Source: Diploptera punctata (lineage: Eukaryota > Arthropoda > Insecta > Blattodea > Blaberidae). From it: a DNA stretch of 64,000 nt. The stretch spans positions 999,501 to 1,063,500 of the forward strand of contig JASPKZ010003419.1 of assembly GCA_030220185.1 (NCBI GenBank). The letters run 5' to 3'. Below the pieces are notes generated by a model. That model was not told where the DNA came from and did no database searches. It was given only the letters and a program-made list of their open reading frames with translations. Of the stretch, positions 1 to 11,208 are shown piece after piece (the stretch's first letter is position 1; each line of letters begins with the position of its first letter). The position numbers were made by a program, and so were the translations under genes.

Positions 1-243
1 AATAATGAATTAATAACTTTTAACATCTTGTTTCTACAAACATGATATGTTGTACTGGATCTACTTGTCCTCTCAACCGTTCATATGTGGGTTACATTTT
101 GGTAAAAGAAGGAACATCAAATATGGAAATTGGAAAACTATTCCATAATGAGATAGAATAATTGCTATGCTGAACTCTGCCCCATGTATCAGAAACAAAT
201 ATTTTTTGGCACATACCTACATTTAGATATTTTACGATGGAGA
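1..243. other. AT-rich flank, nothing recognised
   Basis: I see no open frame, repeat terminus or RNA-like structure here. It runs up to the tRNA-like head of the first SINE. Confidence 0.4.
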
Positions 244-640
244 TGGCCGCGGTGGACTAGTGGTTATGCTCCTTGCCTCTGGTCCCGAGGGTCGCGGGTT
301 CAAACCCGGCCGGGGTCGATGGATTTTTTAGGATGGAAAAATCAAAGGAGCAAGTCCTCCGGGAGGGACTTAAAGCCGTGGGTCCCGAGTCTGAAGATGT
401 TTCAGGCTCGTAAAAGATCCTTAAATCTGAATGAAAAGGCCTCTAAGCAAAATTTACCGAATTTTCCCGGTCTAGTACTACCTTGGTTTCCTAGATGTCA
501 GTATGAGGCGGAACGCTGACCACGGACCACTCAAATGACATCTGTAAGAAAACAAGTGTAACTAAATTAGTATGGTTCAAATTCTTCCCTGTAGGGGGAG
601 AGCGCCTAAATCTCTGTTAAGCAAACATGGACGTACAAGA
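244..640 (+). mobile_element. SINE family S1, near full length
   Basis: The head resembles a tRNA gene: an A-box-like stretch at about 250-270 and a B box (GGGTTCAAACCC) at 296-307. A body of about 330 bp follows and ends near the motif GGGGGAGAGCGCCTAAAT (595-612). The same body recurs at 4437-4838 (- strand) and 25087-25312 (+), which defines it as a dispersed family. A 111-codon open frame across it (184-519) is an accident of the SINE and not a gene. Confidence 0.8.
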
Positions 641-654
641 TATAAGAAGAAGTT

Positions 655-975
655 CTGGTAAAAATTTTGGACCAAAGAGAGATGAACAGACAGACGAATG
701 GAGAAAGCTACATAACAATGAGCTACATGATCTTTATGGGAAACCAGATATAATAAGAACAGTTAAGCCTTGTAGAATGTGATGGGCAGGACATGTGGGA
801 CTAATGGGGAATGTAAGAGAAAACGCCCAGTTGGTAGACCAAGAATGAGGTGGAAGAATAACCTTAACAATTATTTGACGGAGGTAATTTGTTGATTGCC
901 TCAGGAATGAGATGTCTGGAGAGCTTATGTCCATGCGGTCATGAACCTCCGGGCTCGATAGTGCCAATGAGTTTG
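655..975 (+). mobile_element. LINE-A fragment (3' end)
   Basis: Decayed copy of the C-terminal part of the LINE-A reverse transcriptase ORF, from the segment equivalent to the K-I-F-G-P-K-R-D-E-Q-T-G-E-W region to the terminal motif GATAGTGCCAATGAG. Frameshifts and point changes make it non-coding. Confidence 0.85.
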
Positions 976-1424
976 TTTTGGGGTCTTGAACCATCGCAAG
1001 CCACGTACCTCTGCGCCAAAGCATGAACTGCTACAGCGCGCGACAACATTCAAGATACAATTTGCATTTCATTTTGTCGCTTAATGATTGTGGCTGTGGT
1101 CAGAGATTGGTTGTTGGAACACATTATGGAATGAGGAACTATTTGTGAGATGTCGGAGTGATACAAGTGAAAGTAGCACGAGATTCGTGTTGCGGTTGCG
1201 ACGTGACCTTCTTCCAAAAATTGTTAAACCGTGTAATTGATATTGTATATCAACACCACGCCATCCGTGTTCCGATAATCAAAACAACGTTACACACTTC
1301 TTTGCTAATCACACTCTTCACATATCCCAGTAGTTCCTATCACTCCTCTTGCAAGCATACGGCCTTTATGAAAAAAAAGTCACCGGACTCGGTTTTTTGC
1401 CAAATCCTGACTTCATTTCAACTT
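976..1424. other. Unassigned sequence
   Basis: No repeat family of this window and no convincing exon is visible. Short open frames (such as 1158-1496) have no recognisable domain. Confidence 0.4.
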
Positions 1425-1790
1425 TTTCACAAGTATTGCCACGAGTGTTTTTCAATTTATCTAGAGAATTTGCAAATCAAGAGTTGCATTTGTTAGGACT
1501 ATTTCGGATAAAATTAAGGTGTTTACTCACAAATCATTATTTAAATACAGTTTTTTAAAAATATTTATATATTTAATGTAAACGGAGATGTTTTAAAACA
1601 AATTAGAAACGTTTGTTATGTTTCATTTGTTCATCACTGCAACCAGATCATATTATTTATTGCCAGATAGGATCGCAATATTGTAAGGAAGCACCCTAGT
1701 GCAGAAAAAATGAAACACATCAAACTGTTTATAACCAACATTATAGGTTATTAATTAATTTCTGACGTCCTGTGATGTAAATTATATTTT
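1425..1790 (-). repeat. Repeat X, partial copy
   Basis: Reverse-complement relative of 46433-46975 and 59220-59632. It shares the stretch with the terminal palindrome (arms containing CTCTAGATAAATT), then GTAAACGGMGATGT and the CAACCAGATCATATTATTTATTGCC region. Coding capacity is absent. The class is unknown; it may be a non-autonomous DNA element. Confidence 0.65.
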
Positions 1791-2229
1791 TCTTATCTTT
1801 ATTGAAATACATAATAAATAATTACAGTATAGTTATGTTATTACAGTTATAGTTATTTAGGTTGGCAACTCCGAAATATAGGAAGTTGAACTTTCAATCA
1901 TGGTCGCCATTGCTGTAAGTACGACAAAACGCACTATCGCGCAAAAAAGGTATAAAACAATATAGGCCTACCACATATCTTTCGCCTCAGCCACATGTTG
2001 ACCTGGCGGACCAGTGTACAGGGTTTACAAAGACAAGCACTGTTGGAATTGAGCAGGTGGAGCCACGATGCAGGAAAAGTGTACACTGATAACGTTAAAA
2101 CCATGAGTTCCTGTAATTCTGCAGACTCGCTATGAGAACATCATCTCACACGGAGAGGTCAGTTTTAGATCCATCTGCGTCACAGCAGCTCCTTTGTGCA
2201 GTGCCAGGGGTGACCAAGCATTATGACTA
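1791..2229. other. Unassigned sequence
   Basis: No terminal repeats, tRNA-like boxes or RT motifs seen. A consensus-like splice donor (GCTGTAAGT, 1911-1919) follows a short open stretch, but there is no partner to support an exon. Confidence 0.35.
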
Positions 2230-2925
2230 ACTCACTGGCACTATCGAACCTCTAGGTTCATGGCCGCGCGGACATAAGCTCTCCATTCATCGCTATCCTG
2301 AGTTAAAGTTTTCCAATCATTCCTTGTATAATCAACTTCCCTCAAATTTTGGTTAATGTTATTCTCCCACCTCATTATTGGTCTACCAACTGGGCGTTTT
2401 ACCCTGGTTTTCCTACAAGAAGCTTCCCTGCACGTCTTTCATTCCCCATTCGTGCCACATGACCTGCCCATCGCAGTCAACGAGACTCAACTGTTCCGTT
2501 ATATCTGGCTTCCTATAAAGATCATGTACTCCACAATTATGTAGTCTTCTCCATTCACCTGTCTGTTCATCTCTCTTTGGTTCAAACATTTTCCTAGGAA
2601 CTTTATTCTCAAATACTCGTAATCTCCTTTCCTCCCTTAAAGTAAGAGTCCATGTTTCGCATCCATATAATATAACTGGTAGAATAATAGTTATATATAT
2701 TTTCAGTTTAACGTTTTTTGAAAGGAGTTGGGACATCAAGAGTCTCTGCAATGCATACTAGCACGCATTTCCAGAATTGAGCCTATGTTTAATTTCTTTG
2801 TGCATCTCATTCCTACTTGTGATTATTGTTCCTAGGTATTTGAATTCAGCCACTTCCTCAAAATTTCCTTCATTTGTCATTAGCTGTCCATTTCCATTAT
2901 ATAATGTATTTCTACGTGTGACACT
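2230..2925 (-). mobile_element. LINE-A fragment, 3' 700 bp
   Basis: Carries the 3' terminus (CACTGGCACTATCGAAC on the + strand) and reads back through the segments for G-R-P, the Y-G-C-E-T-W-T-L-T motif and E-F-K-Y-L-G. An open frame of 112 codons (2413-2751) remains, but frame breaks flank it. It stops at the segment encoding the Y-N-G-N-G motif, so it is 5'-truncated. Confidence 0.9.
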
Positions 2926-2994
2926 CTACATTATATAAACTATTTTCTTTTATTATGAATTTCTCCACAATACAGAAATACAATAGTACAGTAG

Positions 2995-3200
2995 TTTTTC
3001 TTCAACCAGTTTCAAATGATACTAATCCACGTGTCCCTATTCTATGCATCACTCTCTGTTAGTCCTCTCTACACCATACTCCTTGAACCCGCAGTTCTTT
3101 TGGTCTCTCCTTATATCTGTTATCTTCCTCTTTATGTGGCCAAACCATTTCAATCTTCTTTCTTCAATAACATATTTAGAAAATTCATCATTTCTCTGAT
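2995..3200 (-). mobile_element. LINE-F fragment (RTE-like)
   Basis: On the minus strand it encodes a degenerate I-E-E-x-x-L-K-W-F-G-H-I-K segment typical of the C-terminus of RTE-like endonuclease/reverse transcriptases. The same segment recurs at 27805-28046, which supports it being a retrotransposon piece. Confidence 0.55.
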
Positions 3201-3209
3201 TTTATAGTT

Positions 3210-3668
3210 AACTAGCTAATACCCGGCGTGTGCTGCTGCTCCTAATTTACCACCAGCCGTGCGCTGCTATACTTGCCCGGGAATATGCGTATCCCGATCT
3301 TCTTGGCATCAATGAAAAACAAAAATGTTTATTATGAGTTATCCGTAGAAGATAAACATATGTTGTCGCGGACTTTTTTTTGTAAAGTTTTTTGAGATGT
3401 TCAATTCTGCGTACATTAATTTGGTATATTTGTTATTATTTAGGTAGCGTAAGCCATGTAAGCGCCAAAATATGGACTTTATTTCACGTTTTTCACTACG
3501 AAGGGTGATTTTTAGGGGTGAAGGGGTTTAATATCACAACTATCTTATAGCCTATGTTCATCCCGGGAACCTCCTGAACATTTTGCAAAAACCCCCATCA
3601 CTATCGGATGAACGGTATGGCCGCGCATAAAGAACGAACAAACAGACAAACATTCATTTTTATATACG
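3210..3668 (-). mobile_element. Helitron-like non-autonomous element
   Basis: The + strand left border ACTAGCTAATACCCGGCG is the reverse complement of a Helitron-like 3' end: a GC-rich hairpin followed by an A-CTAGT terminus. The other end reads out through ATTCATTTTTATATA. The body matches 43899-44280 (for example GTCGCGGACTTTTTTTTGTA and CTCCTGAACATTTTGCA). No Rep or helicase coding is present. Confidence 0.7.
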
Positions 3669-3867
3669 ATTGTACGGTGCGGACATTAAGCAGAGAGCAA
3701 ACACATTAACTATTGATGACAGAGATGGACGTCTAGAGAAAAGTCTCCAGAAATTCAAGAAGAGATAAAATTAGAAATACCAATTATAGCTTTATTTTGG
3801 TCTCTTGCTTTAAGAGAGGAGACAATATGGACAGTATTCGAGAATAAATTACTCAACAACTCTCGTA

Positions 3868-4170
3868 AAGTAACTCACTAGCACTATCGAACCCGTGGTT
3901 CATAGCCGCGCGGACATAAGCTCTCCATACATCCATATATAGAGCTAATGTTGTCCAATCATCCCCTGTATAATCTCCTTCCCTAAAATCATGGCTAATG
4001 CTATTCTCCCACGATTCCTTGGCATTCTCTCTGGTTTTCCTACAAATTTCCATACTTCCTTTCATTCCTCATTTGTGTCACAACTGTTCTTACACATTTG
4101 GTTTCCTATAAAGATCATGTATCTACCTGTTATGTAGTTTTCTCCATCTCTCTTTGGTTCAAACACTTTC
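3868..4170 (-). mobile_element. LINE-A fragment, decayed
   Basis: 3' end of LINE-A (ACTCACTAGCACTATCGAAC on + strand) with internal deletions. It rejoins the segment equivalent to D-L-Y-R-K-P and stops near the F-x-P-K-R-D segment. Confidence 0.8.
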
Positions 4171-4196
4171 CTTCTTCTTCTTCGGCTTTCCCCCAC

Positions 4197-5372
4197 TTAT
4201 GGGTTTGCCGTCTTCAGTTTCCATTTATTTATATAAATCCAATCTCCTTCTTCCAAATTCCGATCATCAATTATAGTTCTGACGTAGGTTTTCCATTTCC
4301 ATCTTGGTCTGCCACGTTTATTTCTTCCAGGGGGTGACCATTGGTATATATTATTTGGCCATCTTTCATTTTCCATTCTTTGCACATGGTCATACCATAT
4401 AAGCGTTTGATTTTCAATCCTCTTAACAGCAGATGTCTTCTTGTAAGCCCATATTTCCCTTAACAGGGATTTAGGCGCTCTCCCCCTACAGGGAAGAATT
4501 TGAACCATAATAATTTAGTTACACTTGTTTTCGTATAGATGTCATTTTGAGTGGTCCGTGGTCAGCGTTCCGCCTCATACTGACATCTAGGAAACCAAGG
4601 TAGTACTAGGACGGGAAAATTCGGTAAAATTTGCTTAGAAGCCTTTTCATTCAGGCTTAAGCATCTTTTACGAGCCTGAATATCTTCAGACTCGGGACCC
4701 ACGGCTTAAAGTCCCTCCCGGAGGACTTGCTCCTTGGATTTTTCCATCCTAAAAAAACTCAATCCACTCCGGCCGGGTTTGAACTCGCGACCCTCGAGAC
4801 CAGAGGCAAGGAGCATAACCCTAGTCTACCTCGGCCGATAACAACGGATGTGGTGACATTAATTTCTCTGCAAAGGAATTCATTTCTTATTTTATCCTGT
4901 CCTGTTTTTTGGAGGCTTCTTCTAAAATAATCAAATTCAGCGGTTCTAATTTTATTATTTTGTAATTCCGTCAAAGACCAAGTTTCGCTTCCATATGACA
5001 AAATATTCTGTATTATGCTCTTATAAATTTTAATTTTAATTTCCTTTGCAATATTTGTGTTCAAAATTATTCCATGTAATGTCTTAGTTGCATTTTTTTG
5101 CCATTGCAATTTTAGTCTGTACATCTCTCTCACAGGTACCTAAACTTGTAATTATTGACCCCAAGATATTTAAAAAATTCACTTTTTTTTTTATTTTCCC
5201 TGCTTCAAGTACGAGGTCATCCACATCCTTTCCGAAACACATATATTATGTTTTCTGTATATTTAGATTCAGTCCCCATTTTTTATATTTTTCCATTAGT
5301 TTATTTATCATATATTTCATACCATCTTCATCCCATGCAAAAATTATTTGATCATCTGCAAACACTTTCCTA
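4197..5372 (-). pseudogene. LINE-D: broken reverse transcriptase (RTE-like)
   Basis: Read on the minus strand from about 5372, the sequence gives the RT catalytic box F-A-D-D-Q-I-I-F-A, then a K-Y-L-G segment, K-I-K-I-Y-K-S-I-I-Q, the L-S-Y-G-S-E-T-W motif and a C-terminal G-R-P-R-W-K-W stretch ending at 4197. That order matches the RT core plus C-terminal region of RTE-like LINEs. The ORF has stop and frame breaks in its 5' part and is split by an S1 SINE at 4437-4838. The endonuclease domain is missing (5' truncation). No activity is expected. Confidence 0.75.
4437..4838 (-). mobile_element. SINE S1 inserted in LINE-D
   Basis: Full-length S1 with its tRNA-like head at the right (B box on the minus strand GAGTTCAAACCCGG). 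An imperfect 13 bp duplication, TAACARCRGATGT, lies at 4424-4436 and 4839-4851 and marks a retrotransposition into the LINE-D ORF. Confidence 0.85.
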
Positions 5373-5399
5373 ACAAATTTATTCTCAGAATAAATTACT

Positions 5400-5765
5400 T
5401 GTCTTTTTTATCAAAGAGAGACGAACATACAGGGAGAATGGAGAAGACTACATAACAGTGAGCTACATGATTTTTTATAGGAAACCAGATATAATAAGAA
5501 CTGTTAAGTCTCGTAGACTGCGATGAACAGGACATGTGACATGAATGGGTAATGAAATAGTTGTATGGAGACTTCTTATAAGAAAACCCATTGTAAAAAC
5601 GCCTATAAGGAAGTCCGAGAATGAGGTGGGAGAATAATATTAACCATTATTTGAGGGAGGTACATTATAGAGGAAAAAGATTGGATAACATCTCAGGATA
5701 TGGACATAACGAGAGCTTATGTACGCGTGGCCATGAGCTCCAGATTTGGCAGTGCCAGTCAGTAA
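5400..5765 (+). mobile_element. LINE-A fragment (3' end)
   Basis: Corresponds to the last third of the LINE-A ORF (segments K-R-D-E-Q to A-Y-V-R-A-A-M-N), heavily mutated, ending GTGCCAGTCAGTAAATTA. Confidence 0.8.
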
Positions 5766-6066
5766 ATTAATAAAAGCTTTTATTTTAGTTAGCAGAGTTA
5801 AGCTCTTTTCCAACTATAAATATATGATATATGTTGGTTCCAGTGCAGAGTTGGTTTGAAGAAAGCACAGGAGGTGCGCAGTTATTTTTAAGTGTTTTCA
5901 ACATCTGGACACTACGTCAGCACTACAAGTGTTTGTTCAAGTGACTGCCTGCATTAATAATAAACATCTATCCATGTTTCATTGCAGCCAATTCATAAAT
6001 ACACTCTTTTACATTCCACAGGTCTATGGCCTCAAGTGCTATACTATAATACAACGGTTTTTATAT
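5766..6066. other. Unassigned sequence
   Basis: Nothing recognised; it separates a LINE-A end from repeat R. Confidence 0.35.
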
Positions 6067-6416
6067 TATAAAAGTTAAGCATGCAACATGGTATGTCTGC
6101 AGCTGACTGTTCAGTTCACAGAGAATGCGCAGAATCTCCTGATGAGGTCCAACGAAGCAGTAGACGAAACATCGCGTTTCGAGAAAACCGGACCCCGGTA
6201 ATTTATCCAGGAAGACGAACCAAACTGGGATCAAGACACCGGCCGTGAAACCTTACAATTATACATAATGCAGCTTGTTTAGAGCTTTACTGAATTTCAA
6301 AAGAATGAAGCTATTGAGGTGGTTCTCATGAAAACATTTCTGATTTTTTTACAGATCTTCACCGACCCTATTCAGTAGACAGCTGAAAATTACCATGGCC
6401 AATTATATATACATAC
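6067..6416 (+). repeat. Repeat R, copy 1
   Basis: About 350 bp that recurs in the same orientation at 7523-7892. The shared run goes from AAAAGTTAMGCATGCAACAT through a hammerhead-like motif and GAAGACGAACCAAA to GACAGCTGAAAAT. The two copies flank element Z directly. A pseudo-LTR-like role, as in Penelope-like elements, is possible but unproven because no reverse transcriptase lies between them. Confidence 0.7.
6135..6184 (+). ncRNA. Hammerhead-ribozyme-like motif in repeat R (copy 1)
   Basis: The conserved core strings CTGATGA (6139-6145) and GAAAC (6166-6170) are both present. Between them GTC (6147-6149) can pair with GAC (6163-6165) as stem II, leaving one unpaired G before the stem. 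TCTC (6135-6138) can pair with GAGA (6181-6184) as stem I. Known hammerheads have stem II start directly after CTGATGA, so the extra base makes catalysis doubtful. Confidence 0.4.
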
Positions 6417-6419
6417 AGT

Positions 6420-7519
6420 CTTACTAATAAAAATCTCTCATACAGGTTTTCATCAACTGTTTAGTTATACAATGTATAAACCTTGTGCAGATCATGTATA
6501 ATTTCCTTACTAATAAACGTTGTGCCGGAGCTATATAACAATACAACCGTTATACACAATACGTCACATATTCGTCATCATTATTGTGCAAGAAATGAAT
6601 ATGGATAAGAATTAATAGAGATTCCCTAATTGGGGAGGTACGGAAAAAATAAGCGTGTTTTAATGTATTTACATTTTGCTTTACGCTATGTCAAATATAT
6701 CGTAGAATTAATCACAGATAATGTGCTGCCATCTAACGTCAAAAACTTCGAACAATTCTTGGAAACTAATAAAAGTTGTTCCCATTACTTATGAATTTTA
6801 TGCAGTGTTTTAAGATGCGTTAGAAAACGATCAAAATAGTAGGAAATGTTACCGAGAACAGAAAAACGCTTTAAGCAAAAAAAAAAAAAAAAAAAAAATT
6901 GCAGTTTGATCGGGCAGTAGTCAGAAGCTCTAACCCCGAGACCATCCAGCTAACATGTAGCTTGCTGCAATAATAGTACCTCTATAATTAAATACATTTT
7001 ATATCGGTATGTGTATTATGTATTAATGATACAAGAAAGTTTTGTTAACATAATATTATGAAGCATTTAAACTACATTCAGGTTAAATCTTGTCTACAGC
7101 AATTATTGTAGAACATATTCTTTTGTGAATCAATGTTCAATTTAAAAATATGATTAGACCTAATCGAGAATGAGTGTAACAAAAGGCATTTTATGATGCC
7201 TTTATTTTCCTACCCAGAGCTTTATTAATATTATTTATGTCCTGTGCATCCATCAAACAGTCGTTAAAGTGTTGCATTTTGCGTTAAATTTAAGGAAACT
7301 TTCATCAATATCATAAGGAAACAATCAGTTGATCTTGAAGTCCGACATTTTGTCTAGTTATAGAATCCTTAAACAAGGCTGGAGGCATGTATAACGATTC
7401 TCATGAAAAGTTGTACACCTCTTATACACTGAACAGCTAATACAGTGTTTATTAGTAAGAATTTTCAACTGAGATGTGTATAAACCTTGTATAAAAGTTA
7501 TATATGGGTTATTAGTAAG
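6420..7519 (+). mobile_element. DNA-element-like repeat Z, copy 1 (uninterrupted)
   Basis: 1100 bp bounded by inverted ends CTTACTAATAA and TTATTAGTAAG. A second copy spans 39213-43166 and is split by a LINE. There is no ORF of note. The middle (about 6897-6965) contains a degenerate tRNA-like stretch on the minus strand, better preserved in copy 2. Non-autonomous; superfamily not identifiable from what I see. Confidence 0.75.
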
Positions 7520-7522
7520 AGG

Positions 7523-7892
7523 ATAAAAGTTACGCATGCAACATGGTATGTCTGACTGTTGAGGAGTTCACAGAGAGCACGCAGATTCTCCTGATGAAGT
7601 CTACTGCAGCAGTAGAGGAAACGTCGTGTTTCAAGAAACAGGACCACGGCCACTTAGTCCGGAAGACGAACCAAATAGGGATCCAGACGCCGGCCGTGAA
7701 AGCCTACAATTATACATGATACAGCTTGTTAACAGATTTATCGAATTTCAAAAGAATAAGCTATTGAGTTGTTGTTTTCATGAAAGCATTTCTGAATTTT
7801 TTTACAGATCTTCGCCGATTCTATCCAGTAGACAGCTGAAAATGACCATAACCAATAAATAAATAAATATGTTTATATATGTACATACATAG
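7523..7892 (+). repeat. Repeat R, copy 2
   Basis: Direct repeat of 6067-6416, starting immediately at the right end of element Z. A 78-codon open frame (7626-7862) lies inside but is not conserved as a frame in copy 1, so it is not treated as a gene. Confidence 0.7.
7587..7634 (+). ncRNA. Hammerhead-ribozyme-like motif in repeat R (copy 2)
   Basis: CTGATGA at 7591-7597 and GAAAC at 7618-7622. Between them TCTACTG (7600-7606) pairs with CAGTAGA (7610-7616) over 7 bp with a 3-base loop, stronger than copy 1 and partly by different bases. TTCT (7586-7589) can face AGAA (7634-7637) as a weak stem I. One extra purine again precedes stem II. Confidence 0.4.
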
Positions 7893-7896
7893 ATAT

Positions 7897-8187
7897 GGGG
7901 GCACGACATAGCGAAGATGGTTAAGGCAATATGCTACAGACCGGAAGGTCGAGGGTTCAAGTCCCGGTGGGATCAGGATTTTTAAACTGACCCAAACCTT
8001 CTGGTGGCACCATGACCCTGGTGTCGACTCAGCCTCTAACGGTAATGAGTACCAGACGCTTGTTCTGGAGGTAAAGGCGGAGGTCACACACGGCTGACAT
8101 CAAGTGCCGATTGTCTAGTAAAAGTTGGAGATTTAACCTCCTACTACCCCACGGGTCTCATGGCCTGTAGTGGGATCACTTTACTTT
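7897..8187 (+). mobile_element. SINE family S3
   Basis: tRNA-like head with B box GGGTTCAAGTCCC (about 7953-7965), body, and 3' end GGGATCACTTTACTTT. Other copies lie at 9884-10143, 18699-18995, 24684-24997 and 47683-47976. Confidence 0.8.
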
Positions 8188-8210
8188 GTATATTAAATTG
8201 AGTTAATAGT

Positions 8211-8472
8211 GTTCTGCCCTAGTGCAGGTCTTTCACTGCAGTTATGGCATTTTCATGCAATGCTTTGCAGCTTTACTAGGGAATTGCAAGCGTGGTAGCT
8301 TCCCGTTGCTTTCCACACCGGTGAAGGATGATGATCGGGGCCTCAAAGCTTCCTGACATTTGTCTTACAGGTGAGGAAAAATACCTGAAAAATCCTTACT
8401 CAGGAAGCTTGTCCCGACCGGGACCAGGTGCGTCAGAAGGCAGCGCGCTACCTCGAGACCACAGCGGTGGAC
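8211..8472 (-). mobile_element. SINE family S2, internally deleted
   Basis: Minus-strand copy whose head (GTCCACCGCTGTGGTCTCGA) lies at about 8472 and whose tail (GGGCAGAA) is near 8212. The B-box region is damaged. Confidence 0.8.
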
Positions 8473-8497
8473 ACTTTTTATATATAAGCCTACATAA

Positions 8498-8930
8498 CAT
8501 ATATAAAACCAGAGGGAAATCGCCCAGTGGGTAGACCAACAATAAGATGGGAGAACAAAAATAATCATGATTTGTGGGAAGTGGATTATACAGGGGATGA
8601 TTGGAAAATATTAGCTCAAGACAAGGATGTATGGACAGCTTATGTTCACGCAGCCATGAACTATGGGTTCGATAGTGCCAGTGAGTTAGTTAGTTCGAAT
8701 GCAGAATATGTGATATCAATTTGGGAAATGAAAGTTTTGTAGGTAGGACAGACAGAAGTATCCAGTAGGTAGACCAAGAATGAGGCGAGAGAATAACATT
8801 AACTATGATTTGAGCGAGGTGAAGTAAACAGAGAAAATCTGAAGAAAACTTATTATAGGGATGTATGGAGAGGTTATGTTTGCGTCAATATGTAAGTACG
8901 GTTGGATAGCTTGAGTGCATTAGGGTCCCT
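8498..8930 (+). mobile_element. Two tandem LINE-A 3' fragments
   Basis: 8498-8700 encodes a readable E-G-N-R-P-V-G-R-P-T-I-R-W-E-N stretch and ends GTGCCAGTGAGTTAGTTAG. 8745-8930 repeats the same part of the element in a more decayed form. Neither has the RT core. Confidence 0.75.
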
Positions 8931-9149
8931 AAATACAATACATGAAGGTCGTAGAACGTCGCATCGCTACAAATGCAAGATGCACGCACCACCTTGTTAG
9001 TGAATGCGATGACGTAATGCGACCGTTATGTTACGCAGGTGCACGTACATGGTGTGGTCAGCATATCGTACCTACTTTCCTTATAACAGGGGTATCAAAA
9101 ACTAATACAATGCTTTCATTTTTTATTCACATATTTGTATATAAAATAT

Positions 9150-9335
9150 AATATTTATGTATAAAAATTAAGTCTGCGTGTGTTTGTGTTGGCAGAACTA
9201 GAAAAGTAGTCAGTCGATAGATATGAAATGTTGTACATACAAGTTTTCAGGTACGTAGAGTGTTTAGCCTCTATCTGTTATAATCTAAAAGCATCAGGTG
9301 TAGGAGTTCACCTGAAACAAAAATTAAAATATCGC
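9150..9335. mobile_element. Helitron-like fragment, left part
   Basis: Contains ATAAAAATTAAGTCTGCGTG and GTGTAGGAGTTCACCTGAA, features of the element at 45041-45740. It appears to resume after the LINE-A insertion, at about 9713-9845. Confidence 0.45.
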
Positions 9336-9712
9336 TCTAACTCACTCACTGGCACCACCGAACGCGTAGGCTCATGACCGCGCGGACATAAGCTCTCCAT
9401 ACATCCCTATCCTGGGCCAATGTTTTCCAGTCATCCCCTGTATAATCTACTTCCCTCAAATCATAGTTAATGCTATTCTCCCACCTCATTCTTCGTCTAC
9501 CAACTGGGCGTTTTCCCTCTGGTTTTCCTACAAGAAGCTTCCATGCACGTATTTGACTCCCCAATCATGCCACATGTCCTGCCTATCGGTCTACGAGACC
9601 TAACTGTTCTCGTTATATCTGGCTTCCTATAAAGACCATGTAGTTCACTGTTATGTAAGTCTTCTCCGTTCACCTGTCTGTTCATCTCTCTTTGGTCTAA
9701 AAACGAAGTTGA
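9336..9712 (-). mobile_element. LINE-A fragment inserted in Helitron-like sequence
   Basis: Carries the LINE-A 3' terminus (CACTGGCACCACCGAACG on + strand) and runs back to the K-R-D-E-Q segment. It has frame breaks and is truncated at both coding ends. Confidence 0.85.
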
Positions 9713-9883
9713 GAAAAAAAATTGCGGCGGCAGCAGAGACTTTTAAATTTTCGCTTCTGGTGGATCCCCTGGATTTTCCTGGCTAACTAACTCGATCTTA
9801 CTTTTCTTAATTGCTATATACCAAGTTTGGTTCCGAAAAAATAAAAATTACGACTTCTAGAACCTTGCCACACAGACATAGTA

Positions 9884-10143
9884 TATCCCACTACAGGCCT
9901 CAAGAGGTAAAGGATCATATTTTTTTCGACAATTGGCACGAGTTGTCAGCCGGGTTGTCAACTTTGCATGATGATCTTTACCCCCAGAACAAGCGTCTGG
10001 AATTTATTTTCGTCAGAGCCTGGGTCGACCCCAGGGCCATGGTGCCGCTAGAATGTTTAGGACAGTGTAAATATCAATGACCTGTCCGGGACCCCCTGAC
10101 CTTCCGGTTTATAGCCTTAACAAATTGCGCTGCGGCGTGCACC
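9884..10143 (-). mobile_element. SINE S3, decayed copy
   Basis: Recognisable by CCCACTACAGGCCTC, CCAGAACAAGCGTCTGG and GTCGACCCCAGGGCCAT. The tRNA-like head at the right is damaged. An A-rich stretch (10150-10260) follows. Confidence 0.7.
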
Positions 10144-10334
10144 TAAAAAGAAAGAAGTAAAGAAGCAAGAAAAGCCACGATAGAAAAAAAAAATTAAAAA
10201 AAGAAAAGAAAAATAATAAATTATGAAATGATTATTTATGATGAAACGGATCGCAAGATTAAAAAGATTCGAAAACAGGATTTAATTTTGTGACAGAAGA
10301 AATGATTTAATGTTGTAGTGGAGCAGCCTTTACA

Positions 10335-11208
10335 TCTTTAGAGATGAGGAAGGCTTACAACTCAATGGTATTAATAAACTGTTAGTTTATGCTGATGATG
10401 TAGTACTATTGGCCGATAGCGAGGAGATACTAAAGGCCAACACGCACACACTATTGAGTAACACTAAGAAATTAGGACTGGAAGTAAATATCAATAAAAC
10501 TAAATATATAGTCACACGTAGAAATACATTATATAATGGAAATGGACAGTTAATGACAAATGAGGGAAATTTTGAGGAAGTGGCTGAATTCAAATACCTA
10601 GGAGCAATAATCACAAATAGGAATGAGATGCACAAAGAAATTAAACATAGGCTCAATTCTGGAAATGCGTGCTATTATGCATTGCAGAGACTCTTGATGT
10701 CCCAACTCCTTTCAAAAAACGTTAAACTGAAAATATATAAAACTATTATTCTACCAGTTATATTATATGGGTGCGAAACATGGACTCTTACTTTAAGGGA
10801 GGAAAGGAGATTACAAGTATTTGAGAATAGAGTACTTACGAAAATTTTGGACCAAAGAGAGATGAACAGACAGGTGAATGGAGAAGACTACATAACAATG
10901 AACTACATGGTCTTTATAGGGAGCCTGATATAATAAGAACAGTTAAGTCTCGTAGACTGCGATGGGCAGGACATGTTGCACGTATGGGGAATGAAAGACT
11001 TGCATGGAGGCTTCTTGTAGGAAAGCCAGAGGGAAAACGCCCAGTTGGTAGACCAAGAATGAGGTGGAAGAATAACATTAACTATGATTTGAGGGAAGTA
11101 GATTATACAGGGAATGATTGGAAAGAATTAGCTCAGGATAGGGATGTATGGAGAGCTTATGTCCGTGCGGCCATGAACCTATGGGTTCGATAGTGCCAGT
11201 GAGTAAGT
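10335..11208 (+). mobile_element. LINE-A fragment with RT catalytic box
   Basis: Starts within the segment before L-V-Y-A-D-D-V-V-L-L-A-D-S-E-E (RT motif C) and reads on through L-G-L-E-V-N-I-N-K-T-K, E-F-K-Y-L-G, V-I-L-Y-G-C-E-T-W and the C-terminal G-R-P-R-M-R-W. One base is lost near 10850, so the frame moves from the 10409-10933 ORF to the 10984-11193 ORF. 5'-truncated, with a short 3' UTR and tail GTGAGTAAGTAAGTAAG. Confidence 0.9.

Noticed and set aside
184..519. 111-codon ORF as a small protein gene
   Set aside because: It covers the SINE S1 head and body; other S1 copies do not keep the frame.
1895..1919. Tiny exon M-V-A-I-A with GTAAGT donor
   Set aside because: No downstream acceptor in matching context and no homology; donor-like strings are common by chance.
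6166..6180. Classical catalytic hammerhead in repeat R copy 1
   Set aside because: The extra base before stem II and the unclear stem III pairing prevent a confident claim; listed as hammerhead-like only.
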